Assembly: GCF_020906515.1 (NCBI RefSeq)
Contig: NC_085850.1
Span: forward strand, 2,604,001-2,668,000
Length of the DNA stretch: 64,000 nt
Direction: 5' to 3'
Source: Vanrija pseudolonga
Lineage: Eukaryota > Basidiomycota > Tremellomycetes > Trichosporonales > Trichosporonaceae
Shown here: in pieces, positions 22,901 through 32,884 of the stretch
How the letters are laid out: each line of letters starts with the position of its first letter
How positions within the stretch are numbered: the first letter of the stretch is position 1
Made by a program: the position numbers and the translations under genes
The notes under the pieces: generated by a model
Seen by the model: the letters and a program-made list of their open reading frames with translations, nothing else
Databases searched by the model: none
What the model was told of the DNA's origin: nothing

Positions 22901-23933
22901 TGGCCGCGAGAACCAGGCCGTCACTGTCATCCAGAAGGGTGCCATTGTCTTCGAGTCTACCCGTGGCCAGCTCCAGCAGGCCTGGGCCGAGACGTCGTTC
23001 CGCATGCAGTCGCTCCGTGACGAGCCCAAGGGTGCTCAGCAGGAGTTTGATGCCATCCTCAACGACGCCGACAACGGTATCATCTACGACATCAAGTTCC
23101 CCTTCCTCCCCGAGGTTGCCCGCCCCCTCTCTTCGCCCCCCAAGGTCGCCATCCTCCGTGAGCAGGGCGTCAACGGCCACATTGAGATGGCTTGGTCGTT
23201 CCACGCCGCTGGCTTTGACGCCATCGACGTCCACATGTCGGACGTCATTTCGGGCAAGGTTCCCTTCGGAGCCTTCAAGGGTATCGCCGCCTGTGGTGGC
23301 TTCTCGTACGGTGACGTTCTCGGTGCCGGTAGCGGTTGGGCCCGCTCGGCTCTGCTGAACCCCACGGCTCGTGCCGAATTCACCGCCTTCTTCGCCCGCG
23401 AGGACACCTTCGCTCTTGGTGTCTGCAACGGCTGCCAGTTCTTCTCGCAGCTGCACGACATCATCCCCGGCGCCGAGTCGTGGCCCACGTTCAAGGCCAA
23501 CCGCTCGGAGCGCTTCGAGGGCCGTGTCGCGACCGTCGCCATCACTGCCGAGGCCGCCAAGTCGGTCCTTCTCAAGGGCATGGAGGGCTCGACCCTCCCC
23601 GTCGCCGTCGCCCACGGTGAGGGCCGCGCCTCGTTCGCCGACCACGGCGACCTTGCTGCTCTCAACGCCGCTGGCCTCGTCCCCGTCCGCTACGTTGACC
23701 ACGAAGGCAAGGTCACGCAGCGCTACCCCCTCAACCCCAACGGCTCGCCCGAGGGTATCTCGGCCATCCAGACCCCCAGCGGTCGTGTGCTCGCCATCAT
23801 GCCCCACCCCGAGCGTGTCGTCGCGGCCGAGTCGAACTCGTGGTTCCCCGTCGACAAGCGCGGCGAGTGGAAGGGCAAGGGACCCTGGTTCCGTCTCTTC
23901 CAGAACGCCTACGCGTTCGCCACGTCCGCTTAA
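19902..23933 (+). CDS. ADE6: Phosphoribosylformylglycinamidine synthase (FGAM synthase)
   Basis: Fourth step of de novo purine synthesis: converts FGAR, glutamine and ATP to FGAM in the cytosol. Single exon, 1343 aa, the length of eukaryotic large PurL. An N-terminal PurS-like region is followed by the linker and ATP-binding segments ([67 protein letters not shown]). A C-terminal class I glutaminase domain has [24 protein letters not shown], the nucleophile in GVCNGCQ (about residue 1175) and the His-Glu pair in MPHPERV (about 1301). The codons are strikingly uniform (GTC, GCC, CTC, AAG), as expected for high expression. The start chosen is the first ATG with homology-like sequence ([15 protein letters not shown]). 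Convergent with the LysRS gene, 249 bp apart. Confidence 0.97.
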   Translation: MLVLPGSSAITPTRRATLLAALQKALPSITSVDAVHLHLVNPVDDKAAGELATAGSEPRGILNELFAYGDDDRLDSTKAFLDSGVAEGTLALYVLPRAGTISPWSSKATDIAKLCRLQNHVARLERGALYLITAPKAVTLPEVAPELHLIHDRMTQLIHTSLPDPTTIFPSSHPTPDPLVTVPILGAADPLAVLGEANARLGLALSEEEIPYLVESFTAAGRNPTDAELFMFAQVNSEHCRHKIFNAKWTIDGKDKDNSLFGMIRNTEKSVKSHATISAYQDNAAVVDGFKAPRFAVDGGADNKYAAGEENVPILIKVETHNHPTAVSPYPGAATGSGGEIRDEGATGRGSRPKAGLAGFTVSDLLIPGSTQPWESDIGRPSHIASALDIMIEAPLGAAAFNNEFGRPALGGYFRTFLLEVPAPNGEPEWRGYHKPIMIAGGLGTVRPQFAVKTGLHAGDKVIVLGGPGMLIGLGGGAASSMASGASSADLDFASVQRDNPEMQRRCQQVIDACVNRGDKNPIESIHDVGAGGLSNALPELVHDCDLGAVFEIRDVLVDDPKMSPMEIWCNESQERYVLAVKPENLPIFEELCKRERCPFAVVGTATKEERLVVTDRLLGDEPINIPMSVLFGKPPRMHRHGDTVHPRRDAFDSSLKAYVPDAHLATAVDRVLHLPSVGSKQFLITIGDRSITGLVTRDQMVGPWQVPVADVAVTRSAFGFDDVVVGEAMAMGERTPLALLNAGASARMAVAESLTNLVAASVPDLSAVKLSANWMSAASTEGEGSRLYEAVEAIGMDLCPALGVGIPVGKDSMSMSMRWSGEHGKQNTVTAPLSLIVTAFAAVDNVERTWTPALRTDAGESVLVFVDLARGKQRLGGSAVAQVFKQLGSESPDVEDAAELKAFLHAVQALKSTDTVLAYHDRSDGGLLTTAVEMAFAGRTGVELSVDAINKSGDVVAALFNEELGALFEVRTADLGAFTDAFVKAGFPTQSIHSVGRVLGRENQAVTVIQKGAIVFESTRGQLQQAWAETSFRMQSLRDEPKGAQQEFDAILNDADNGIIYDIKFPFLPEVARPLSSPPKVAILREQGVNGHIEMAWSFHAAGFDAIDVHMSDVISGKVPFGAFKGIAACGGFSYGDVLGAGSGWARSALLNPTARAEFTAFFAREDTFALGVCNGCQFFSQLHDIIPGAESWPTFKANRSERFEGRVATVAITAEAAKSVLLKGMEGSTLPVAVAHGEGRASFADHGDLAALNAAGLVPVRYVDHEGKVTQRYPLNPNGSPEGISAIQTPSGRVLAIMPHPERVVAAESNSWFPVDKRGEWKGKGPWFRLFQNAYAFATSA

Positions 23934-24182
23934 GCGAGCAACTGTGCACTCTGTGTGTGTTTGTATAGAAGAAACAACAAAAATCGCGCCATTCACCTGG
24001 CCAGAACCTAGAAAAACTCAACCCACCCCACCATACCACATATTTTGGATCATGCATCTTGTCAGACTGAATCTGGGACACTGACTGGACCAAGCATAGA
24101 TGCGAAGGATTGCATGTGTCTGTCTGCTGCTAGAAAACACGGCATTTTATACTGCTAACAAGGCGTCTACCTAAAACGACGT

Positions 24183-26226
24183 CTACTTGGCCTCCTCGGC
24201 GGCGGGGGCGGCGGCGGGTGCCTCGGCGGCAGCGGCCTCGCCAGGGTTGTTCTGGCCGAGAGGGCGCATGGCGGGGAAGAGGAGGACCTCCTTGATGTTG
24301 GCCGAGTCGGTGAGGAACATGACGAGACGGTCGATACCGAGACCCCAGCCACCGGTGGGGGGGAGACCGTACTCGAGGGCGTTGAGGAAGGTCTCGTCGA
24401 CACCCTGGGCCTCGTCGTCGCCCTGGTCCTTCTGGCGGACCTGCTCCTCGAAGCGCTCGCGCTGGTCGAAGGGGTCGTTGAGCTCGGTGTAGGCGTTGCA
24501 GATCTCCTTGGTGGCGATGAAGCACTCGAAGCGCTCGGTAAGTCCGGGGCGCGAGCGGTGGTACTTGGCCAGGGGGGACATGACCTCGGGGTGGCCGACG
24601 ATGAATGAGGGGTTGATGCACTGGACCTCGATGAACTCGCCGACGAGCTTGTCGAGCAGACGGGCGTTGGTCTTGGGCTCGGAGCAGTCGACGTTGTGCT
24701 TCTCGGCAATCTCGCGGAGGAACTTGTTGGCCTCCTCGGTGTGGAGGGTGTTTCCGGGAGGGAACTTGACGCCAAGCTGCTTCTCGAGCTCCTCGATCAT
24801 GTCGAAGCGCTTCCAGGGGGTAGCAAAGTCAATCTCGTAGGCCTTCTCGTCGCCCTTGCCCTTGGGGTGGAAGGTGATCTTGGTGTTGCCGTTGTTGAGG
24901 TACTTGACGAGACCCGAGATCATCGACTCGGTCATGTCCATGAGGTCGTACATGTCGGCGTAGGCCATGTAGAACTCGCAGATGGAGAACTCAGGGTTGT
25001 GGGTCATGTCGATCTGCTCGTTACGGAAGACACGGCCGATCTCGAACACACGGTCGAGGCCACCGACGATGAGCTCCTTGAGGTAGAGCTCGGGGGCGAT
25101 ACGCATGTACTGGTCGAGCTTGAGGTCGTTGTGGTGGGTGATGAAGGGCTTGGCAGTGGCGCCACCGGCGATCAAGCTCATCATGGGGGTCTCGACCTCG
25201 AGGAAGCCAAGGTTGTCGAGGTACTTGCGGATGTAGTTGACAATCTTGGAGCGGGTGATGAAGACGTCGCGGGTCTGGGTGTTGACAATCAGGTCGAGGT
25301 AACGCTTGCGGTAGCGAGTCTCCTGGTCAACAAGACCCTCACGACCAGGAAGCTGGTGGAGACAGGGCGAGAGGAGCTTGACCTCGGTGGCCGAGAGCGA
25401 GAGCTCTCCAGCCTTGGTGCGCGAAGGCTTGCCGGTTACGCCGATAATGTCACCGCGGCGGATAATGTCGTTGGAGGCGATGAAGTCCTCGAGCGACTTG
25501 GCGTTCTGGGCCTGGGCGAGGATCTGGACCTTCTGGCCGTCGGCGCGGATGTCGTAGAACCTGATCTTGTTGCCAGACGAGCGGACAGTGTAGACACGGC
25601 CAGCGAGGGTGACGGGCTCCTTGGTCTCGACGGTCTCACCGACAGGGATCTTGCCCTCAACGCCCCACTCGCGCACGAACTGGGGGATACCGGACGTGAC
25701 GTGGAACTTGTGCGGGTAGGGGTCGGGGTTCTTGGTCTCGCGCCACTTCTTGACGGCGTTGGAGCGGAGCTCGAAGAAGGCGGCGGCGTCAAGCTGCTCC
25801 TCGGCGGCGGCGGCACCGGCGTTGGACGTCGACGCGGCGCCGGCAGCGGGGGCGGCAGCGGCCTTCTCAGCAGCCTTGGCGGCCTTCTCCTCGGCCTTCT
25901 GGCGGGCCTTCTGGCGCTTCTTGAGCTCACTGAGGTGTGAGCATGCGGCGTTCGAGGCTAAACGGTGGTAGCAGGGAGAGAGGACGGCGTGGTGGCAACA
26001 ATCACCACGCCAATCCCTCCCCTTCGCACACACAAACTTACGACTTGGAGACCATCTCGCCGGTCACTTCGTCCTTGTGGAGGTTGGCGTCAGGAGCAGA
26101 CATGGTGAAGGGTCTGGCGGGGAGGGAGGAGATAAGAGGTCGGGGGGCCGGGAGGCGGGGGGTGGGAGTGGCGATGCGGCGAGAGAGGTGATGTGCTAGT
26201 CTGACTGTGGCCAGGCTTTTGAGCAT
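24183..26226 (-). CDS. KRS1: Lysyl-tRNA synthetase, probable dual cytosolic/mitochondrial
   Basis: Class II LysRS charging tRNA-Lys. Exons 26042-26226 and 24183-25929 with a 112-nt intron. A Lys/Ala-rich N-terminal helix ([20 protein letters not shown]) precedes the OB fold ([20 protein letters not shown]). Also present are motif 2 ([21 protein letters not shown]) and motif 3 ([13 protein letters not shown]). Two starts lie in one frame. The ATG at 26226 adds 41 residues rich in Arg/Ser/Leu with no acidic residue before the usual start at 26103 ([12 protein letters not shown]). The longer form is 643 aa, the shorter 602 aa. The upstream ATG has T at -3 and the second has A at -3 (CACCATG), so leaky scanning could make both forms. 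An Ala/Pro/Glu-rich tail ends the protein. Confidence 0.95.
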
Positions 26227-26506
26227 GCACGAGGGTGAGATGGGGGGAGATTGATCGACTCGAGCGTGTGATCAAAAGGGGGCTGCTCGTCGCTGCAGGC
26301 ACCCACACACCCGGCAAGACTTTTGCGAGTTAAACGCCAACTCGAGCCGCGACTTTTTACGTGTCATTAATTGTGCCTGAAGTGTCCAGCCGTTATCACC
26401 CGACAATTGGCGGCAGTTGCCTCCTGTCCGACTTTTGACATTTCGACGACAAGCTTGGCTTCCTTGTCGCTCGACCTCCACTGCAAACAACCCACACAGC
26501 ACCACC
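26227..26506. promoter_or_regulatory. Divergent promoter of LysRS and uL15m genes
   Basis: 280 bp between the outermost LysRS ATG and the uL15m ATG. Both products serve translation, at least partly in mitochondria, so co-regulation is plausible but not shown. No specific site was recognised. Confidence 0.5.
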
Positions 26507-27369
26507 ATGCTCTTCGGCGCCCTCTCGACCGTGCTGAACGCGGCCGAGGCCTCGGCTTCGCGCCTCCCGCGCCTCTTTGCGTCGTCCGCCTCGGCGTCGT
26601 CGTCGTCCCGCCAGATGTCGACATTACACCTGGGCAACTTGTCTCCTGCCAAGGGCTCGAGGACGGATGTGCGTTGCTCAACGTTTGGAGCTGTCGAGCA
26701 GCCGCTAACCCCCTCCCCAGAACACGCGTAAGGGTCGTGGTCCCGGATCAGGCCACGGCAAGCAGTCCGGCCGCGGTCACAAGGGTCAGCTCGCGCGCAG
26801 CGGTAACGGCAAGCCCGTGCCCGGCTTCGCAGGTGGCCAGACGCCGATCCACAAGGTGTTCCCCAAGCGCGGCTTTGTCAACTTCACGCGCAAGACGTAC
26901 GCTCCCCTCGCGCTCAGCAAGCTGCAGGCGTGGATCGCGCAGTCGCGCATCGACCCCGCGCTGCCAATCACGATCGGCACCGTCGTGCGCGCCAACGCCG
27001 TGCACGGCATCAGCGGCGACGGCGGCGTCAAGCTCCTCGGCCCGGCCGACCCCGAGCTCCCCCTCCCCCCGCTTGAGATTGAGCTCTCGCGCTTCTCCAA
27101 GCAGGCGTCCGCGGCCGTGCTCGCCGCCGGAGGAAAGGTGACCGCCGTCTACCACAACAACTTGAGCCTGCGCCAGGAGGTGTTCCCGCACAAGTTTGTT
27201 GAGAGGCCCGTCAAGAACGCCAAGCCGATCCGCAGGACTGACATTGGTGTGTTTGCTGAAAAGCTCGGCGGAGAATGCCAACTGACACCCTACAGAGTTC
27301 TACACCAACCCGGCAAACCACGGATACCTCGCCCCCAAGGAGGGCGAGGGTGTCGAGTCCAAGGCGTAG
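26507..27369 (+). CDS. MRPL10: Mitochondrial large-subunit ribosomal protein uL15m
   Basis: Mitoribosomal L15. Exons 26507-26668, 26721-27246, 27296-27369 give 253 aa. A Ser/Ala/Arg-rich presequence without acidic residues for its first 15 positions (MLFGALSTVLNAAEASASRLPRLFASS) is followed by HLGNLSPAKGSR. The L15 core follows: TRKGRGPGSGHGKQSGRGHKGQ, PGFAGGQTPIHKVFPKRGF, and a C-terminal GNxGxL15 domain with VHGISGDGGVKLLG and RFSKQASAAVLAAGG. The last exon encodes EFYTNPANHGYLAPKEG. Yeast calls this gene MRPL10. Confidence 0.92.
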
Positions 27370-27804
27370 AGGGAAGCAGTTCATCATCACATAGGATACC
27401 AGCATATGCACCATTAGTTTGGGTTGTTATTGGGGCGACAATCATATGGCATGGTTCGGCTGTCCTTAGTTTGGGGGCATAGAGGACGCTGTCCAACAGA
27501 AGTGGCAGCGCCGTCAGTCGAGAGTCCAATGCTTTTTCGTGGCACAAGACTTCCTTCGCCACACCACCTCGACGACGGCCCACACCTTGCACACAGGACA
27601 AAGCCCACAGCTCTATTCAACATTAATTCATCTGTATGACTGCGACCAGCGCAGGGTGTATAGTTCCGACTACCTAAAGCCAAGCTTGGTCTGAACCTGG
27701 ATGCAAGGGGGTGAGAGTGACAGGGTACATGTATGAGACTGGAGGGGGGAGGGGGGAGGTGGTGAGAGGAGAAACCCATTAAAAGGCAGGTTTACACCGT
27801 TTTC
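27370..27804. other. Convergent 3' region
   Basis: 435 bp between the stop codons of uL15m and the Ser/Ala-repeat gene. No gene seen; both 3' UTRs should lie here. The sequence is less GC-rich than the coding flanks. Confidence 0.6.
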
Positions 27805-30800
27805 TTACTGGAGAATCACGTCACCGGGGAGAATCTCATCCTCAGTGACCCAGATCTCTTCGTACTCGTCGCGCTCCTCAAAGCCGCGGGGGCAGACTTC
27901 AGTCGAGCCGCTGGGAGTGGCCGACGTCGAAGTGGGCGAGCCGGTGGGGCTCACGCCGGGCGAGAGGGACGTGGAGGTAGGAGGAGCAGTAGCGGAAGAC
28001 GAGGTCGCAGAGGCGGACTCAGAGGCAGAGGGAGAGGCGGAAGAGGCAGACTCAGAGGCGGAGGCGGAGGCCGACGACGACGACTCAGAGGCAGAGGCGG
28101 AAGCCGATGCCGAGGCAGAGGCAGACTCGCTAGCCGACGCAGAGGCGGAGGCCGAAGCAGAGGCAGACTCAGTGGCAGAGGCGGAGGCCGACGACGACGA
28201 CTCAGAGGCAGAGGCGGAAGCCGATGCCGAGGCAGAGGCAGACTCGCTAGCCGACGCAGAGGCGGAGGCCGAAGCAGAGGCAGACTCAGTGGCAGAAGCC
28301 GAAGCCGACGACTCGGAGGAAAAGGCAGACGCGGAAGCCGAAGCCGAGGCGGAGGCAGAAGCTGACTCAGTAGCCGAGGCCGACGCGGAGGAGGAAGCAG
28401 AGGCCGACTCCGAAGCCGAAGCGGACGCAGAGGCAGAGGCAGAGGCAGACTCAGAAGCCGACGCAGAGGCGGAAGCCGAGGACGAAGCCGACGCCGAAGG
28501 GTCAACCGACGACGAAGCCGAGGCCGAGTCGGTTGGGAGAGCAGACGACGTAATGTTCACGGACGCGGTGGGCGTCGCCGAGGTGGTGGCCTCGCGCGTC
28601 AGGGTGATGTTGACGGTGGTGAACTCGGTGGCAGTCTCGGTGGCAATGCCGTTGTCGTTGGTGGGAACCGCCGAACCAGTGGGAGTGCCAGTAGGGGCGT
28701 CAGAGTTGCTCGAGCTGGTGGGAGTAGCAGACGCAGACTCGGACGCAGACTCGGAAGCCGACTCGGAGGCCGAAGCAGAGGCAGACTCAGTGGCAGAGGC
28801 AGACTCGGTGGCGGAGGCAGACTCAGTGGCAGAGGCAGACTCGGTGGCGGAGGCAGACTCGGTGGCGGAAGCGGACTCGGTGGCGGAGGCAGACTCGGTG
28901 GCGGAAGCGGACTCCGAAGCCGAAGCCGACTCGGTGGCAGAGGCTGAGGGAGCAGCAGAGGCGGACTCAGAAGCCGACGCCGACTCGGTGGCAGAGGCTG
29001 AGGGAGCAGCAGAGGCGGGCTCAGAAGCCGACGCCGACTCGGAGGCGGAAGCAGACTCCGAAACGGAGGCGGTGGGGTCCACCGACGCCGTCGAGCTGGC
29101 ACCGGTGGGCTCGGCAGTCTGGGTACCGTTGGCGCTGGTAGGCTCAGCGGAGATCGAAGAGCCAGTCGAAGAAGGGTCAACAGATGAAGACTCGGCGGAC
29201 GAAGAGGCAGTGGGGTCGACCGAAGCCGAGGGGGTCGCCGAGGGGTCAGCCGCCGAAGTCGGCGTGGCAGAAGCGGAGGGGTCGGCGCCTGAAGGAGCAG
29301 CCGACTCGGAAGCCGAGGCCGAAGGGTCAACCGATGCGGAGCTGGAGGGGTCCACAGAGGCAGTGCCAGTGGGCTGGGCCGACTCGGAGCCCGTGGCCGA
29401 AGCCTCGACCGAGGACGTCACGTTGCCAGAGGGGGTAGCAGAGGGGTCAACCGACGTGGACGAGGCCGAAGGGTCAGCGTCCGAGGGAGCAGCGGAGCCG
29501 GAGGCAGCGGGGTCCGAAGGAGCGGCGGACTCAGAAGCCGAGGCGGAGGGAGCGGGGTCCGAAGGCGAAGCAGAAGCACCGTCAGAGGGGGCGGCGGTGG
29601 GCTGAGCCGAGGACTCCTCCGAAGACGAGGGCACGGGGTTCTCGGGGTGCGAGCCAGAGGGGTAGTTGTGGCCGGGGTTGCCAGTAGGCTGAGCGTCGGT
29701 GGACGACGAGGTGGGGGCCTCGTGGGGAGGGAACGAGGGTCCACCGTCGCTACCGCCGTTAGAAGGAGCATCCGAGGGAGCGGGGGTGTCCGGAGACGAG
29801 CCATTGTCAGCCGAGCCATTGTCAGGAGTCGAGTCGCCGCCGTGCGAAGGGTACGAGGGGGCAGCGGGGTCAACGGGGCTCTGAGTGGGGCTAGACGAAG
29901 GCTGAGCACCAGTGTCGGGCGAGGCGTTGTCGTTGCTTCCAGCGTTGTTCGCGTCGTTGGGGTCGACGCCGTTCGAGCCCGAGCCTGAGCCGGGGTTTGA
30001 GGTTCCGGCCGAAGGCTGGGGGGCAGTAGAAGGAGCGGCGGGAGGGGTCCACGAAGGAGGAGGCGCGTGGGTAGGGGCAGCCTGAACGGCGGTACCACCG
30101 TAGTTGGCGCTGCTCGCGGGAACAAGGTACGGGCTGGAAGGAGTCTGGGTGGGGTTGGTGTCGGCCGAGGTCGTCACAGCGGGGGGAGGCTCCTCATTGT
30201 TGTTACCAGCGGGGGGAGGGGGAAGGCCCGAGAGACCACCACCAGGGGAAGATGCAGTAGCCGTAGGCGCCGCCGTCGAGGTGAGGAACGTGGGCGAAGC
30301 GGTAGCCTTGCCGTCGTGGCCAATGATAACAACATAGTCCCAGGTGCCGTCAGCCTCGAGGGTTGGCTGGAGGACGACCTCGAGGGTAACCGTAGGGAGG
30401 GCGTGGCCAATCTTGTCGTTGAGAACCGACTGGATGTAGGCATCGGCCGCCGACTTGACGTCGCCATCGATGCCACCCTTGGGGGTCTCGGTCGGGGCCG
30501 CGGGCACATACTGGGTGTACGTGATGGTGCTGAAGGTATCAGCAGCCGACTGGATGGCCGAGATGGCCGCGTCAGGCTGGTCGGGCGCATTAGGGACCGT
30601 CTCGCTGCCAGTGCTGTTGCGGTCGGGGTAGCTGGGAACGGGGACGTCGGTCGGGGCGGAGCCAACGGGGATGGTGAAGTCAGACGAGGTCGACGTCGCA
30701 CTCTCCGTCGCAGACGCAGAGGGGTCAGCCGGCTCGGTGGCGTTGGCCGAGGCCGTGGGCAGGGCGGTCGAGTTCAGACCGTCCGTGGGCGACGCCGTGG

Positions 30801-31197
30801 CGTTAAGACCGTCCGTGGCCGACACGGTGGCGTTGGGGCCAGCGGTGGCGGACACGGTGGCGTTGAGCGATGCCGACACTGAGGCCGTCTCCGAGGCCGA
30901 GACGGAAGAGGTAGCGCTCTCGGTGGCGTTGGCGCTCACGCTGGGGAGGGCGGTCGAGTTGCCAGTAGCAGCAGGCTCGTCCGCAACCGATGTCGTAGCG
31001 TTGGCGCTGGGCGCCGCAACCTCGGGAGGAGGGTCGGCCAGGTGGTTCCAAGCGTACGGGATGGGTGCGCCTGCACGCTCAGCGTGGACCTTGCGGAAGC
31101 GCGAGGACTGGCGACGAGGAGAAGGGGCCGCGACTGCCTGAGAAGCGAGGAGGGGGAGAAGGAGGAGGGACGGACCAGCCGAGTTGGGGAAACGCAT
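27805..31197 (-). CDS. Secreted Ser/Ala-rich repeat (mucin-like) protein
   Basis: Single exon, 1130 aa from the ATG chosen because it starts a signal peptide (MRFPNSAGPSLLLLPLLASQ, cleavage near AVAA). A Ser/Thr/Ala linker follows, then a non-repetitive segment near residues 215-310 (TFSTITYTQYVPAAP, AADAYIQSVLNDKIGHALP, WDYVVIIGHDGK). Next come a Pro/Asn/Gly/Ser region and a long Ser/Ala/Glu repeat array (SASESASA, ATESAS). The tail is acidic (EVCPRGFEERDEYEEIW, ILPGDVILQ). There is no C-terminal hydrophobic segment, so GPI anchoring is unlikely; a secreted or wall-associated, heavily O-mannosylated protein is inferred. The function is unknown. The repeat codons keep the opposite strand open for long stretches, giving a spurious plus frame. 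Confidence 0.8.
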   Translation of the reverse strand: MRFPNSAGPSLLLLPLLASQAVAAPSPRRQSSRFRKVHAERAGAPIPYAWNHLADPPPEVAAPSANATTSVADEPAATGNSTALPSVSANATESATSSVSASETASVSASLNATVSATAGPNATVSATDGLNATASPTDGLNSTALPTASANATEPADPSASATESATSTSSDFTIPVGSAPTDVPVPSYPDRNSTGSETVPNAPDQPDAAISAIQSAADTFSTITYTQYVPAAPTETPKGGIDGDVKSAADAYIQSVLNDKIGHALPTVTLEVVLQPTLEADGTWDYVVIIGHDGKATASPTFLTSTAAPTATASSPGGGLSGLPPPPAGNNNEEPPPAVTTSADTNPTQTPSSPYLVPASSANYGGTAVQAAPTHAPPPSWTPPAAPSTAPQPSAGTSNPGSGSGSNGVDPNDANNAGSNDNASPDTGAQPSSSPTQSPVDPAAPSYPSHGGDSTPDNGSADNGSSPDTPAPSDAPSNGGSDGGPSFPPHEAPTSSSTDAQPTGNPGHNYPSGSHPENPVPSSSEESSAQPTAAPSDGASASPSDPAPSASASESAAPSDPAASGSAAPSDADPSASSTSVDPSATPSGNVTSSVEASATGSESAQPTGTASVDPSSSASVDPSASASESAAPSGADPSASATPTSAADPSATPSASVDPTASSSAESSSVDPSSTGSSISAEPTSANGTQTAEPTGASSTASVDPTASVSESASASESASASEPASAAPSASATESASASESASAAPSASATESASASESASATESASATESASATESASATESASATESASATESASATESASASASESASESASESASATPTSSSNSDAPTGTPTGSAVPTNDNGIATETATEFTTVNITLTREATTSATPTASVNITSSALPTDSASASSSVDPSASASSSASASASASESASASASASASASESASASSSASASATESASASASASASASAFSSESSASASATESASASASASASASESASASASASASASESSSSASASATESASASASASASASESASASASASASASESSSSASASASESASSASPSASESASATSSSATAPPTSTSLSPGVSPTGSPTSTSATPSGSTEVCPRGFEERDEYEEIWVTEDEILPGDVILQ
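28072..28317. repeat. Coding 117-bp tandem duplication
   Basis: Within the Ser/Ala-repeat gene a 117-bp (39-codon) unit occurs twice in direct contact. The segment from 28084 is repeated from 28201 with almost no change. The phase is preserved, adding 39 residues of the SASASESAS type. Near-identity suggests recent duplication or conversion. Confidence 0.8.
28766..28932. repeat. 18-bp coding minisatellite (ATESAS)
   Basis: Eight to nine direct copies of an 18-bp unit encoding Ala-Thr-Glu-Ser-Ala-Ser on the minus strand, differing mainly by silent changes (TCAGTGGCAGAG versus TCGGTGGCGGAG in plus orientation). Looser versions of the unit continue to about 29080. Copy number probably varies between strains. 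Confidence 0.8.
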
Positions 31198-32111
31198 TGC
31201 GGCGGCGAGTATTAGATTGTCGGGTGGGGGGGGGGGGGAGGGGGAGGGGTGAGGGAGGGGTTGTCGCTGCAAGCGAATCTAGAGTAGAGAAGGTTACTGT
31301 TGCCACCAGGGCAAGTGCTGCGTCAAGCAGATGAGAGAGACAAACGGACGACTCGACTAGCGAGCGCGTGCGTGAGGATGGGGAGGAAGGGGGGGTGGAT
31401 GGGTGATGGGGTGGAAAGAAGATGAGAGAAGAGTTTACGACGTTGATGTAAGCGGTCGTACCCCCCTGTCGCAGCCTGTCGCAGTCATTGACGCTGGTTC
31501 GCTCCCACCTTGCACCCAGCCTTCGACAAGAGGCGCAGCAATCAACCTGGAGTTACCCTGGTAGACTCATGTGCAGTTAGGGTTCAAGTGACAGCGCAGC
31601 GCGAGCATAAGCCCCGAGCCAAGGCTAGCCCCGGCGCGAATCAATGACCGCCTGGGTTCCCCGGTCCCTGCACCGTGGCGTTTAAGCTCCGTGGGTATTC
31701 TGACATGGAGTGTAGGTTGGTGCTGTACACCTTCCAGAGACGGCAAAGTAATGTTGGCGTCGCAGAAGGCTGGTCAATGTCAACAGGGCAGACGTGGTGC
31801 AACCAGCCCAGGGCAGTCGCGACAAATAAAAAGCAAACGCCAACTGGCGCGCCTGGCGCTCTGGCGGGCCGTAGTCTGACGCGGGACTTTTTTATGCCCA
31901 CCCTACGCAAATTGACTTAACTGACACCGCCGTAGACCAAATCTGGCATGATGTCCGATTGATGTCAGGTAGACACCACGTGTCAGTGTGCCAGCCTCAT
32001 AGTCTTTACGTAACTCTCCTTCCGGCTCAACTCGCCAAAGCAAAAGTCGGCTTCCTCGAGCTGCACTTCGAACTCGTTGAAATCAATCACACCCACCCAC
32101 GCCAGACCACA
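31198..32111. promoter_or_regulatory. Divergent intergenic region (Ser/Ala-repeat gene and mL58)
   Basis: 914 bp between opposed starts. A G-rich run (about 31220-31262) lies just upstream of the minus-strand gene, equivalent to a C/CT-rich leader on the sense strand. No additional gene is supportable; the open frames near 31640-31920 lack coding bias. Confidence 0.5.
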
Positions 32112-32774
32112 ATGTCCCGCCCCGTCCTGTCATCGCTGGCACCCAGCCTGCGCCGCAGCGTGATGCACCACGCGCGCCCGCCCCGCGTGCCCGTCCTCAA
32201 GTCGCCGCACACAGTCCACGTTCCCCGGCCGACAGAGGGCACGTCGACGCCGCACCCGACCAACCTCGGCGGCTCGTCCGCCCAGGCGCCCGCGTCCTCC
32301 AGCCTGGGCGGCAGCCTGACGTTCCACCACGCCCCTCCCCCCTCAGCGCCCTCATACACCTCCGGCACGACGCCCGACCTCCTCCGCTGGGTCGGCGGCG
32401 AGGGCGTCCGCCTGACGGGCGAGGAGGCCGCGCCCCTCCGCCGCGCGCGCAAGGCGCACGAGGGCAGCGCCGAGTGGGCAAAGGAGACGGTCGAGCGCAT
32501 GCAGGCTCTGCGTGCGCAGGGCAAGTCGCGCAAGGAGATTGCCGACGAGTGAGTTGTGGAGAGAGAAGACGAGACTGCCGGCCGGCCAAGCAGCTAACCT
32601 CGCCCCAGGCTGTCAATCCCAGAGTCCCAACGCTACCTCATCTCCCGTGTCGCCCCCCTCTCCGCTCAGCAGGCCCAGGAGAAGGCCGCAGAGCTCAGCA
32701 GGCAAAAGGCCAGCTGGGGCGCGCGCAAGCGTCTCAGTCGCGACATCCGCGAGAAGCGCAAGACGTTCTGGTAG
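32112..32774 (+). CDS. MRPL20: Mitochondrial large-subunit ribosomal protein mL58 (MRP-L20 family)
   Basis: Exons 32112-32548 and 32609-32774 give 200 aa. The N-terminus (SRPVLSSLAPSLRRSVMHHARPPR) is a basic, acid-free presequence. The second half fits the fungal MRP-L20 (mL58) pattern. It has a helical segment with Leu/Arg pairs (LTGEEAAPLRRARKAHEGSA), EWAKETVERMQALRAQGKSRKE, then IADELSIPESQRYLISRVAP. It ends WGARKRLSRDIREKRKTFW, the typical Lys/Arg-rich end closing in Trp. The protein would sit on the mitoribosome large subunit. The family call rests on this ending and the length; sequence conservation is low, so certainty is moderate. It converges on IST3, 110 bp between stops. Confidence 0.7.
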
Positions 32775-32884
32775 GCCCATCACGGGGCATTGTAGATTAT
32801 GTGCATGCTATCATGGGCTACGGCGTGGAGCGGCGGCCAGACCAGTCGCCGATGGGTGTGGTGTGTGCTTCATCTATACGTGCT

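Noticed and set aside
19884-23996. A 4.1-kb open frame on the minus strand across the whole of ADE6 (about 1370 codons)
   Set aside because: It is a by-product of GC-ending codon bias in ADE6, which removes stops from one antisense frame. It is Gly/Asp/Val/Glu-rich, has no domain, and the plus strand carries every FGAM synthase motif.
24696-25940. Plus-strand frame of 414 codons over the LysRS gene
   Set aside because: Antisense shadow; the minus strand encodes class II synthetase motifs throughout.
28000-29100. CRISPR-like regular repeats
   Set aside because: The repeats are in-frame coding minisatellites in a secreted protein gene, with no unique spacers, and the organism is a eukaryote.
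27845-29605. Plus-strand frame of 586 codons rich in Glu/Ala/Asp
   Set aside because: Mirror of the Ser/Ala repeat codons. The minus frame has a signal peptide and ordered segments; the plus frame is only EAEADS-type repeats.
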